From NCBI GenBank assembly GCA_022510425.1, contig JAFLTO010000007.1, positions 62,001 through 126,000 of the forward strand: DNA of 64,000 bases, given 5' to 3'. Every line of letters starts with the position of its first letter. Within the stretch, counting starts at the first letter, position 1. Below the pieces are notes generated by a model. The model worked only from the letters and a program-made list of their open reading frames with translations, had not been told where the DNA came from and ran no database searches. This document shows positions 7,876-13,805 of this stretch, in pieces. The stretch comes from Muribaculaceae bacterium (GTDB taxonomy: Bacteria; Bacteroidota; Bacteroidia; Bacteroidales; Muribaculaceae). The translations under genes and the position numbers were made by a program.

Positions 7876-8442
7876 TTATTTCATTAAACAAATCATTGTA
7901 ATAAAACCACTGAAAATCACTATATTGGAATAAACTGCGACTCCCCGGCTATAAGCATAAAACATATTGGCATTATAATCATCAACAATACCCCAAAAAG
8001 TATTTTTAAGGCCATTGTCGAACACAGAATCAACAACATTGTCTAAAGTTATTCCGGATGTGGTGGATTCATCTAAAACATTATTTACCCAATTATAGGT
8101 AATTATTCCGCCAAGTACCCCGATTATGATAGGAATCAAACATATTAGAAAGGAAAAACTTTTACCTTCGCCAACCATTTGACTAATAATCATAATTTCA
8201 GCACCTATTGTTGACATAATGCATGAAATAACCATCCATTTTATTGAGGATGCCGACCATCCTCCAAAAATGAATTTCAGTCCTAATAATATTCCACTTA
8301 AAGTCAGAAAGTTAATAAACCAACTATGATTAGGCATAAATAATTCTTCTGCCAAAATCATTGCAAGTAAGGCCATTAACAGACAAATAGCACTTCCAAT
8401 TTTCATCGCATGTACTATACTATAAAATAAAATGTTTTTCAT
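7876..8442 (-). CDS. Polytopic membrane protein, first gene of the Ntn hydrolase unit
   Basis: I place the start at the ATG ending at 8442 (MKNILFYSIVHAMKIGSAIC), giving 188 residues. The longer frame to 8628 adds 62 residues with a Cys-, Trp- and His-rich composition unlike a protein N-terminus and overlaps repeated sequence. Five hydrophobic segments are visible: about 13-30, 40-55, 66-85, 96-115 and 165-185. A polar loop TTSGITLDNVVDSVF lies between the last two. The family is not recognised. It is followed by the TPR gene after 11 nt, so membrane protein, TPR protein, membrane protein and Ntn hydrolase form one minus-strand unit. Confidence 0.6.
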   Translation of the reverse strand: MKNILFYSIVHAMKIGSAICLLMALLAMILAEELFMPNHSWFINFLTLSGILLGLKFIFGGWSASSIKWMVISCIMSTIGAEIMIISQMVGEGKSFSFLICLIPIIIGVLGGIITYNWVNNVLDESTTSGITLDNVVDSVFDNGLKNTFWGIVDDYNANMFYAYSRGVAVYSNIVIFSGFITMICLMK

Positions 8443-8723
8443 ATTACTATTTAGAGGGTTAACACAATAAGAAAAGTGGGAACTCTTTTCAGTTCTCCAG
8501 GTATGATAGGCATCGCCAAACGCCCGATATGACTGAAAAACAGAAGAAAAATGCCCCCACTGATTTGTATACGATCTTACATGATAGCAAGAATACCATA
8601 CAAACAGGAAGAGCGTCCTGGCTTCCATTCTCTCATATCAAAAATTGGCGATTTTATCATACGAGAAGAAAGCGAAACGCTTTTCTTACCGGCCGGCATT
8701 TCTCTTCCGACTCGGTTCGGTTA

Positions 8724-8731
8724 CAAAGTTA
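8724..8731 (-). promoter_or_regulatory. Candidate -7 box for the 8442-4119 unit
   Basis: The minus strand reads TAACTTTG, a full match to TAnnTTTG. It would give a leader of about 275 nt before the start at 8442. No good TTTG is seen at the expected -33 distance, and the dyad operator of the other island promoters is absent here, so this is only a candidate. Confidence 0.35.
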
Positions 8732-8853
8732 AGAATTATTTTTAATCTTCATAACTTTACCGGGCATTTTTCTTAAATTTATAAACATACATAAATAAAA
8801 AAGCGTGAGCCAAATCTGCTTCTAGTCATATAGTTCCAGGTATCGCCAAACAC

Positions 8854-8988
8854 CTAACAAACAAGACTTGAAGAAATTTGCCCCACGTCGATATCAGCAT
8901 TCAGGTCGAAAACCATGTCTTCCGATACGAGTAAAGGGCATTCTTCCACGAGAGTCCGTTTGTTGTTCTTGTTTTGGCGATTTCGGAA
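8854..8988 (-). pseudogene. Decayed coding fragment
   Basis: A 44-codon open stretch with coding-like composition (VEECPLLVSEDMVFDL) ends at a TAG (8856-8854) and is closed upstream by another TAG. It has no credible start. The residues look like the tail of a lost gene, not random sequence, but no family is recognised. Confidence 0.25.
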
Positions 8989-9076
8989 CTATGGACTATC
9001 GGCAAGATGCCTAAATATTTTACAAATTTAGCATCTTTTAACTGAATTCCTATTATTGAAGGCAAATTTCTTCAAG
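8867..9076. repeat. 16-bp perfect inverted repeat, arms 210 bp apart end to end
   Basis: CTTGAAGAAATTTGCC at 8867-8882 is repeated as its exact complement at 9061-9076. The ends of a small MITE-like element would look like this, but I see no clear target-site duplication. The right arm lies just 14 nt beyond the stop of the 9091-9495 gene. One copy of the TTTGGCGAT motif (8970-8992) lies inside. Confidence 0.6.
9004..9037. terminator. Hairpin, likely terminator
   Basis: AAGATGCCTAAAT pairs with ATTTAGCATCTT (12 bp with one bulge) around a 9-nt loop. On the plus strand it is followed by TTTA. It lies 54 nt past the stop of the minus-strand gene ending at 9091 and can serve to end that transcript. 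Confidence 0.45.
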
Positions 9077-9090
9077 AATCACGTTATTAT

Positions 9091-9495
9091 TTATTCGAGC
9101 TTTTGCATAACTGAATCTCTAACATCATTGAATATATCTCTAAAGGTCAATTCTGGTTGAAGTTGAATATCAGCTTCAATAAGAGCCATCATCCCTAAAT
9201 AAGGATTGTTGGAAGCATCTTTCCTCGAAACAGGACAATAATTATGACCCTCTGCCCAATATTTTTCTTCAATAAGATTTATTCCAAAAAAGTTTTCAAA
9301 TTCTTCAATCAAGGTCCTGAGTTCCCCAGGACTTAACTCAAAAATACAAAGGGGAGTATCCAGGTCTCCTGTATAAACTTCTGGTAACTCTTCATTACCC
9401 TCTCCGTCATCATATATAAAATTATGAGTGAAGATGTCTTGCACTAAATAATTAAAGGCTTTTAGAATAATTTGATTAGCATATTCGGTGTTCAT
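9091..9495 (-). CDS. Acidic hypothetical protein
   Basis: This 134-aa acidic soluble protein is of unknown function (Asp/Glu-rich, for example YDDGEGNEELPEVY), with no signal peptide or membrane segment. It follows the 48-aa zinc-ribbon gene by 31 nt and probably shares the operator-controlled promoter at 9685-9692. The high acidity and small size would fit an antitoxin, an immunity protein or an inhibitor, but there is no motif to decide. I note its membership in the same regulon as the membrane and HNH-like genes at 4019-322. Confidence 0.55.
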   Translation of the reverse strand: MNTEYANQIILKAFNYLVQDIFTHNFIYDDGEGNEELPEVYTGDLDTPLCIFELSPGELRTLIEEFENFFGINLIEEKYWAEGHNYCPVSRKDASNNPYLGMMALIEADIQLQPELTFRDIFNDVRDSVMQKLE

Positions 9496-9526
9496 AATTC
9501 TTTGGAATTAAGATGATAGTTAATAT

Positions 9527-9673
9527 TTATCTTATGAGATTAGTCCTCCAATGATGGCATGAAGGACAAGGAGTAAACACACTGAACGGAGGATCTTTTA
9601 AAATGATTCCACCGGTCCAAGTTACAAACACATGTTTGCATTTGGGGCATTTTCTTTTTACAGGCACTAACAT
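9527..9673 (-). CDS. 48-aa zinc-ribbon protein
   Basis: This short gene starts at the ATG ending at 9673 and ends at the TAA at 9529-9527, giving 48 residues. CPKC at residues 9-12 and CPSC at 36-39 form a classic two-knuckle zinc ribbon. HVFVTWTGG lies between the knuckles, and the tail CHHWRTNLIR is basic. A TATCTTTG -7 box lies at 9685-9692, only 11 nt upstream. A longer frame across the same DNA (9540-9764) has no such pattern and is a shadow. Zinc ribbons of this size act in nucleic-acid or protein binding; the partner is unknown. It is the first gene of the unit continuing into 9495-9091. Confidence 0.7.
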   Translation of the reverse strand: MLVPVKRKCPKCKHVFVTWTGGIILKDPPFSVFTPCPSCHHWRTNLIR

Positions 9674-9684
9674 AATTTTTTAGG

Positions 9685-9782
9685 CAAAGATAAAATGATA
9701 TTATGCCAAATGGCGGCAGAATATGATTCTTCTCAAAAAAATATGTTCTGCCACAAAATGACATAATACGGTTCTAATTTTG
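9685..9782. promoter_or_regulatory. Divergent promoters with two copies of the shared operator
   Basis: Leftward: TGCC-N7-GGCA (9718-9704), then TAA, 8 nt and the -7 box TATCTTTG (9692-9685), driving the zinc-ribbon gene. Rightward: TGCC-N7-GACA (9749-9763), then TAA, 8 nt and TAATTTTG (9775-9782), driving 9787. Both keep exactly the spacing seen at 4037-4075. The two operators face each other as a large imperfect inverted repeat (9698-9724 and 9741-9768). The rightward transcript would be nearly leaderless. Confidence 0.8.
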
Positions 9783-9786
9783 CATT

Positions 9787-10185
9787 ATGGAAAAGATTTT
9801 AAGAATAAAGAATCAGGATAGGCTGAGGAAAAAGGTTATTGCCTTAGAAAGCAAGATGAGAAAGATAATGGAAGAGAAATGGCATGGCTATGTCTGGTGG
9901 CAACTTCCATTTAAAATAGACAAAGTGAAGGACCTTTTGGAAATGAGAGCCGGTTATCTTAATCAAATGTTTAGGGCTACCCCTGAAGAGGTGAAACGTC
10001 TTGAAGATCTCAACAATCTCTTTCTTAAGAAAGCCGATGAGATGAGACAGAGATCCGCCATGCTCTATGTTGCTACCAAGCACCAGACTGGCTCATCACG
10101 TTGCTTCGCTATGCATGAGCTGTCTGACATCCTCTTCAAGCTCACCGCGATTATGCGAAGCATAATTGTATCCCAATCGGCTTAG
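9787..10185 (+). CDS. Helical basic protein, unknown, possibly frameshifted at its end
   Basis: The 132-aa product is rich in Lys, Arg and helix formers, with a central WHGYVWWQLPF segment and a coiled-coil-like region (about residues 60-90). No family is recognised. Its start is 4 nt after the -7 box TAATTTTG, so the mRNA is leaderless or nearly so. From 10128 to 10316 another frame stays open and reads as a hydrophobic segment (GIFILIYGFFWLCMF) with a basic tail. That may be the true C-terminus if a frameshift lies near 10130-10185. As drawn, the protein is soluble; in the alternative it would end in a membrane anchor. It shares the island operator. Confidence 0.5.
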   Translation: MEKILRIKNQDRLRKKVIALESKMRKIMEEKWHGYVWWQLPFKIDKVKDLLEMRAGYLNQMFRATPEEVKRLEDLNNLFLKKADEMRQRSAMLYVATKHQTGSSRCFAMHELSDILFKLTAIMRSIIVSQSA

Positions 10186-10346
10186 GAATCTTTATCTTGA
10201 TATATGGGTTCTTCTGGCTATGCATGTTTTCAGCCAATAAGATTACCAATGCTTTCGCAAAAGTTTATAATGTATCAAAAAGACATAATATATTCTGTTA
10301 TATAAATTTTTTATGAGATAATATTTTATATTCCCGAATTTTATTA

Positions 10347-10354
10347 TATCTTTG
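10347..10354 (+). promoter_or_regulatory. -7 box of the higBA operon
   Basis: TATCTTTG matches TAnnTTTG 19 nt before the higB start. The -33 region is AT-rich without a clear TTTG, as expected for a weak promoter repressed by its own antitoxin. Confidence 0.5.
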
Positions 10355-10373
10355 CATAAGCTTATTTGGGATC

Positions 10374-10673
10374 ATGCATGTTATCTCACATAGAAAACTG
10401 AAAGAATTTTATGAATCGCCCGGAATGGAGGATTCAAAAGTAGCTCTGGAGAGATGGTATGATATAACGGAAAAAGCCATATGGCATAATTTAGCAGAAA
10501 TCAAAGAAGATTTTCCTACTACTGATTATGTTGGAAATCAACACTACGTCTTTAATATTAAAGGAAACCATTATAGACTTATAGTGGTAGTTAAATTTAC
10601 AATCGGAAGAGTTTTTATCCGATTTGTCGGCACACATGCCGATTATGATAAAATAGATGCCTCAACCATTTAA
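10374..10673 (+). CDS. higB: HigB-family toxin (mRNA interferase)
   Basis: The 99-aa protein has the HigB (RelE-fold, PF09907-type) layout. MHVISHRKLKEFYE opens the fold, a helix follows with the W at about residue 37, and then NQHYVFNIKGNHYRLIVVV. It ends RVFIRFVGTHADYDKI, which carries the His-x-x-Tyr pair expected at the active site. Members cleave mRNA at the ribosome. The toxin gene comes first and the antitoxin starts 11 nt after its stop, the characteristic reversed order of higBA. It may stabilise the island. Family assignment is firm; activity is inferred. Confidence 0.85.
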   Translation: MHVISHRKLKEFYESPGMEDSKVALERWYDITEKAIWHNLAEIKEDFPTTDYVGNQHYVFNIKGNHYRLIVVVKFTIGRVFIRFVGTHADYDKIDASTI

Positions 10674-10684
10674 GAATTCATTCA

Positions 10685-11044
10685 ATGGAAATAACTAAGA
10701 GACAATATGAATATGCTCTTGCCAGAATAGAAGATCTCTTACCTTTGGTTACAGATGAAACTCCGGCTACTGATCCGGCTTCTATTGAATTGGAAATAGT
10801 TTCTGATATCGTAGAGACTTATGAGAAGATTCATTTTCCCATCGAGAAGCCAACTATTGGAGAATTAATAAGCCTATCCATAGAAGAAAAGGGAATGACT
10901 CAAAAAGAATTGGCCAAAGAATTAGGTATTTCTCCTTCGAGGGTAAGTGAATATATTAACGGCAAATCAGAACCAACATTAAGAATGGCTCGGGCACTCT
11001 GTACGATTCTTGGAATTGCTCCCGCAGCCATATTAGGTCTTTAA
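10685..11044 (+). CDS. higA: HigA-family antitoxin with XRE helix-turn-helix
   Basis: This 119-aa protein pairs with the HigB toxin. The N-terminal half is helical (QYEYALARIEDLLPLV) and the C-terminal half is an XRE helix-turn-helix: MTQKELAKELGISPSRVSEYI followed by GKSEPTLRMARALC and LGI. The domain order, the length and the 11-nt gap after higB fit HigA. It should neutralise the toxin and repress its own promoter near 10347. It is also the only clear XRE regulator in the window, so it is one candidate for binding the shared dyad operator of the island, although that operator is not found in front of higB. Confidence 0.85.
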   Translation: MEITKRQYEYALARIEDLLPLVTDETPATDPASIELEIVSDIVETYEKIHFPIEKPTIGELISLSIEEKGMTQKELAKELGISPSRVSEYINGKSEPTLRMARALCTILGIAPAAILGL

Positions 11045-11404
11045 AACCTAATGTTACATAGACTTATCAAATTTCGGTTGGAACATTGCCAATTAGTATT
11101 GCGAAATCGAGGAGATTGTTTAGAGGACGTCAGACAGCTTGTGCAAAACGAAATGACGTAACAAGCCAGTCTGGTGCTCGTTGGGAAGCAAAACAATCGA
11201 CTCAATCTGTAAAACCTCAATGGTTTAAAAACACAGAAGTTACCACCTTGGCCAAGAACCTCCGGAACACCCGAGGTTGCCGCAATATAGAAATTGACAC
11301 CAACATCCTTGATAAAATCTAAATCTATCATAATTACCAAATTCTGGTACTAAATTTGGTTACTTCCTCATAAATGATTAACTTTGTGAAAACAAAAAAA
11401 AATC
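11045..11404. other. 360-nt intergenic region with hairpins, no supported gene
   Basis: Between higA and hicA there are weak overlapping frames on both strands, none convincing. The sequence can fold. AATTTCG pairs with CGAAAT around an inner GTTGG/CCAAT stem (about 11067-11107), and AACCTC pairs with GAGGTT (about 11258-11277). Composition is more GC-rich than the neighbours. It could be a structured RNA or the remnant of a mobile piece. Its right end holds the hic promoter and operator. Confidence 0.4.
11336..11386 (+). promoter_or_regulatory. hicAB promoter and operator
   Basis: TTTG (11355-11358), a 20-nt spacer and TAACTTTG (11379-11386) form a complete Bacteroidetes promoter 18 nt before hicA. 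The inverted repeat ACCAAATT (11336-11343) and AATTTGGT (11353-11360) covers the -33 element, so a HicB dimer bound there would block transcription. Confidence 0.7.
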
Positions 11405-11656
11405 ATGAGTAAGAAAGAAAAGTTGATTGCACGATTACTTTCCTTTCCTAAAGATTTTACATATGATGAAATGAAAACTCTTTTAGGATATTTGGGTTTT
11501 GAGGAAGATAATAAGGGTGCTACATCGGGTTCAAGATTACAATTTATTAAAGATGAACATACAATTTTACTTCACAAACCTCATCCCGGCAATCAGCTTA
11601 AACCTTATCAAGTGAAAAATGTTGTAATTGAATTAAGAAACTTAAAACTTATCTGA
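11405..11656 (+). CDS. hicA: HicA-family mRNA interferase toxin
   Basis: The 83-aa protein has the double-stranded-RNA-binding-like HicA fold. FPKDFTYDEMKTLLGYLGF is the first helix-strand unit, then comes TSGSRLQF where most HicA proteins carry the catalytic His (GSH), and then the conserved HKPHPG. The Arg in place of His recurs in this Bacteroidetes branch as far as I recall, so the toxin may still be active through the HKPH histidines. It is followed after 1 nt by hicB, and the pair is tightly coupled. Confidence 0.85.
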   Translation: MSKKEKLIARLLSFPKDFTYDEMKTLLGYLGFEEDNKGATSGSRLQFIKDEHTILLHKPHPGNQLKPYQVKNVVIELRNLKLI

Positions 11657-11657
11657 T

Positions 11658-12002
11658 ATGGGTTACATGAAATATAAAGGTTACAAAGGTTCTGTAGAAT
11701 ATAGTCCTGAAGATAGATGTCTGTTTGGAAAAGTTCAAGGTCTTTTTGGTACTTTGATTTCTTATGAAGGAGAATCTGTAGAAGAAATTAAAAAAGATTT
11801 TGAAGGAGCCATAGATGATTATTTGGAAAGTTGTGAAAGAAGAGGTATAGCACCGGCCAAACCATACAGCGGCAAATTAAATCTACGGATGCCGTCAGAA
11901 CTTCATGCTGCTATAGCCACCGCTGCTTCCACAAGCGGAACCACTATCAATGATTTTATCAATAAATCTATGAGGGAAGTGGTGCATCTAGCTCAACGAT
12001 AA
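11658..12002 (+). CDS. hicB: HicB-family antitoxin
   Basis: This 114-aa protein has the partial RNase-H-like HicB domain (YKGSVEYSPEDRCLFGKVQG, then SVEEIKKDFEGAIDDYL). A C-terminal ribbon-helix-helix segment follows (KLNLRMPSELHAAIATAA, then TTINDFINKSM), which binds DNA. It neutralises HicA and is expected to autorepress through the inverted repeat at 11336-11360. Length and order are standard for the family. Confidence 0.9.
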   Translation: MGYMKYKGYKGSVEYSPEDRCLFGKVQGLFGTLISYEGESVEEIKKDFEGAIDDYLESCERRGIAPAKPYSGKLNLRMPSELHAAIATAASTSGTTINDFINKSMREVVHLAQR

Positions 12003-12017
12003 TCCCGACCAATTTCC

Positions 12018-12206
12018 ATGAAATTTAAATCTCAGATCCGAAGATTAAAAGAATTTCTATCAAGCTGGTTCTCTTATTTTCCAGTTTTATATCGAGCCTA
12101 TGACTTTGATTATACCAGTATTTTAGAGGTTGAACGGCATCAAATCAGCCGGGTAAGAGATTGTATCGCAAAATATCACAGTCATTTAAATTGGGAGAGA
12201 GATTAG
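12018..12206 (+). CDS. Short hypothetical protein
   Basis: This 62-aa protein starts 15 nt after hicB. The segment WFSYFPVLYRAYDFDYTSILEVE followed by a helix ending in ISRVRDCIAKY resembles small accessory proteins of Bacteroides mobile DNA that read PVLWRDxDFDY. Those are usually longer, so this copy may be shortened. It has no signal peptide. It could be cotranscribed with hicAB. Confidence 0.45.
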   Translation: MKFKSQIRRLKEFLSSWFSYFPVLYRAYDFDYTSILEVERHQISRVRDCIAKYHSHLNWERD

Positions 12207-12375
12207 GTATAAAATATCTTTATATAAACAATATAAATCAAAAAGCGAATAATTCCCTGATTATAACACTTTATTAAATAGATCAAATATATTCCAGATA
12301 ATCTCTATTTCTATTATGGCAGTTTTATTGTAGTTTTGGAGATTCAATAATTATTCAATTTTGGGGATATTTTTC

Positions 12376-12383
12376 TAATTTTG
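12376..12383 (+). promoter_or_regulatory. -7 box for the 12426 lipoprotein gene
   Basis: TAATTTTG matches the consensus 43 nt before the ATG at 12426. It overlaps the first codon of the longer frame that starts at 12381, which supports the downstream start. Confidence 0.45.
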
Positions 12384-12425
12384 AAAAAATATCTCTTTTA
12401 CTGTTTCATAAAATTATATTTTGAT

Positions 12426-12959
12426 ATGAAAAGACTTCAATTTTGGGAATTTATAGGAAGCATATTGATAGCTCTTACTTTTACATCTTGCAATGACAAT
12501 GATGATGTGATTTGGGATTATTCTCCGGTTATTTTTGAAGTTCTTGTAGAGAATTCTCAAGATGAAAACCTTCTTGATGAAAACACCGCGGGAAATATAC
12601 TAGGCACAGAGATGTATGTGATCTTTGAAAATGAAAAATTCGACGTTACTTATGGATGGCCAGATGACCCCTATTTCCCTTATCCTTATTCCTCCCGGGC
12701 CTATATGCCTTCATGGTGGGGAGCCTTCATTGCGCCCTATTTTTACGACTATTCCGACCTTCACACACGTGGAAACCGATTATATATAGGTGAATTTTTC
12801 GGAGACTCCTACGGAGAAACAAAATTTGAACTCTACCTTGACGGTCATAGATATGAAATTTCCTATACCAACAAAATTCCCAAACCCGGAAAGGTTGACA
12901 GGCATTTTTTCCTTGACGGAAAAGAAATCCCTTCATCCAATATCACTCTAATTTTATAG
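12426..12959 (+). CDS. Lipoprotein, unknown function
   Basis: With the start at 12426 the protein is 177 residues. A signal peptide MKRLQFWEFIGSILIALTF leads to the lipobox TSC, followed by the acidic NDNDD stretch typical of surface lipoproteins in Bacteroidetes. The mature part is aromatic-rich (YFPYPYSSRAYMPSWWGAF) and beta-like, with EFFGDSYGETKFELYLDG resembling a small sandwich. No family is recognised. It stands alone, with decayed coding sequence immediately downstream. Confidence 0.6.
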   Translation: MKRLQFWEFIGSILIALTFTSCNDNDDVIWDYSPVIFEVLVENSQDENLLDENTAGNILGTEMYVIFENEKFDVTYGWPDDPYFPYPYSSRAYMPSWWGAFIAPYFYDYSDLHTRGNRLYIGEFFGDSYGETKFELYLDGHRYEISYTNKIPKPGKVDRHFFLDGKEIPSSNITLIL

Positions 12960-13150
12960 GGTTACACAGAAATTTCTGGATACTAAAAATCTTAAGAATC
13001 CGTATCCTAAGTTTGAATTTGATTATGAAGAGGAACGTCTGTTCAACACGTTCGAAGAAGCTTTCAATTATATACAATCGAATAAGAATGAAGACGTTTA
13101 TTGCAGTTGGATTACCCAGATTCCTAATGGTGTGATAGGAAGGCTCAATT
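12952..13150 (+). pseudogene. Decayed coding fragment
   Basis: The frame is open without a start codon and reads like real protein (NPYPKFEFDYEEERLFNTF, then FNYIQSNKNEDVYCSWI) up to about 13150. It then runs antisense into the small lipoprotein gene. It overlaps the stop of the 12426 gene in another frame, so it is probably the stump of a gene whose 5' part was lost. Confidence 0.35.
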
Positions 13151-13436
13151 ATTTTCCTTCCTCCTCTTTTTTGTCAAGGTCAGTGGATTTTTCTTTCAAC
13201 TTATGTTGCAATGTCTCTTCATAAGCCTCAATTTCTTTTTCAGCCTTAGTAGGTTCTTCGTCCGGTTTCTTCCTTTTCAATAAATTTGTCAATGCACCGA
13301 AAAATACTCCTCCCAACAACAGGCCCAAGAATACCCAAAATAGCCACCCGGTTTCCATCTGGCCGGTTTGATCATTTGCCACACAACCTTGAAACAAGGG
13401 AATCATTATTAAAAAGTATATAAATTTTCTTTTCAT
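13149..13436 (-). CDS. Small lipoprotein with membrane segment and charged tail
   Basis: This 95-aa protein has a signal MKRKFIYFLIMIPLFQ and a lipobox-like GC. A second hydrophobic segment (WLFWVFLGLLLGGVFFGAL, about residues 31-49) follows, then a highly charged helical tail (EKEIEAYEETLQHKLKEK). If the lipobox is used, it is tethered twice. Alternatively the first segment is a plain anchor. Function unknown; similar one-off proteins occur beside toxin-antitoxin and mobile regions. Confidence 0.5.
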   Translation of the reverse strand: MKRKFIYFLIMIPLFQGCVANDQTGQMETGWLFWVFLGLLLGGVFFGALTNLLKRKKPDEEPTKAEKEIEAYEETLQHKLKEKSTDLDKKEEEGK

Positions 13437-13805
13437 GAGAGAAGTAGATATTGTGACTTTTTATTTGAATAACATAGAAGTCATTGGCATTGTTTAATTA
13501 TGATTCAAAAGACTTGCAACTAATATTTGATGAACCCTTAATCTGAGGCATATCCCTATTATCCGGTTTTTCAAATGATCGATATAACCGTATGGGGAAA
13601 GATTTTCAGCACCTTTGATTTTCCGGGATCAACCGGGGCCGATGGAGATAGTATTAAATATTTACGAAGGAGAAATGCTTTAAGGATTCCGAAATTTAGC
13701 GAAATAGAATTATATTTGCCATAAAATAACAATAACCGGAATTTTCACTAACTACAGTAATAAATTGATTGTGGAAATCAAGATAAAAAAATATAGTTTC
13801 CAATT
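13437..13805. other. Intergenic region upstream of alkaline phosphatase
   Basis: The 369 nt hold no clear gene. A 49-codon frame at 13575-13724 (starting MIDITVWGKIF) is the only open stretch of note; it has no visible homologue and its end overlaps the phosphatase promoter, so I do not call it. The distal part contains the -7 box and an AT-rich leader. Confidence 0.4.
13711..13718 (+). promoter_or_regulatory. -7 box of the alkaline phosphatase gene
   Basis: TATATTTG matches TAnnTTTG and gives a leader of about 80 nt. No clear -33 TTTG is seen; activation by a phosphate-responsive regulator would explain that but no Pho box is recognised. Confidence 0.45.

Larger units (their letters stand above)
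8443..9090. other. 648-nt gene-poor mosaic region
   Basis: No intact gene is visible. The stretch is a patchwork of repeats and scraps. A short motif (TTTGGCGAT followed by CCTGGA/CGGA and AACT) occurs three times, near 8498-8525 and 8830-8855 on the minus strand and at 8970-8992 on the plus strand; the first copy carries a 9-nt insertion. There are also a perfect 16-bp inverted repeat, a hairpin and a fragmentary reading frame, described separately. The 5' side probably holds the promoter of the gene starting at 8442. It looks like an insertion site that has been reshuffled several times. Confidence 0.6.

Noticed and set aside
8443-8628. N-terminal extension (62 residues) of the membrane protein at 7876-8442
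   Set aside because: The added residues are Cys/Trp/His-rich, overlap the repeated TTTGGCGAT motif, and the internal Met starts a normal membrane-protein N-terminus.
9540-9764. 74-codon frame on the minus strand
   Set aside because: Same DNA encodes the zinc ribbon at 9527-9673 in another frame, with CPKC/CPSC and a matching promoter.
10276-10305. Fourth operator-like site (TGTA-N7-GACATAA)
   Set aside because: One arm has a mismatch and no TAnnTTTG follows after 8 nt; it also overlaps a coding-like frame.
11041-11340. 99-codon and 78-codon frames on opposite strands
   Set aside because: Both have implausible composition, no clear starts, and neither resembles a protein family.
11045-11404. 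Retron-type RNA
   Set aside because: Hairpins are present but no reverse transcriptase gene lies within the window.
13575-13724. 49-codon gene before the alkaline phosphatase
   Set aside because: No promoter, no recognisable family, and its end is the phosphatase -7 box.
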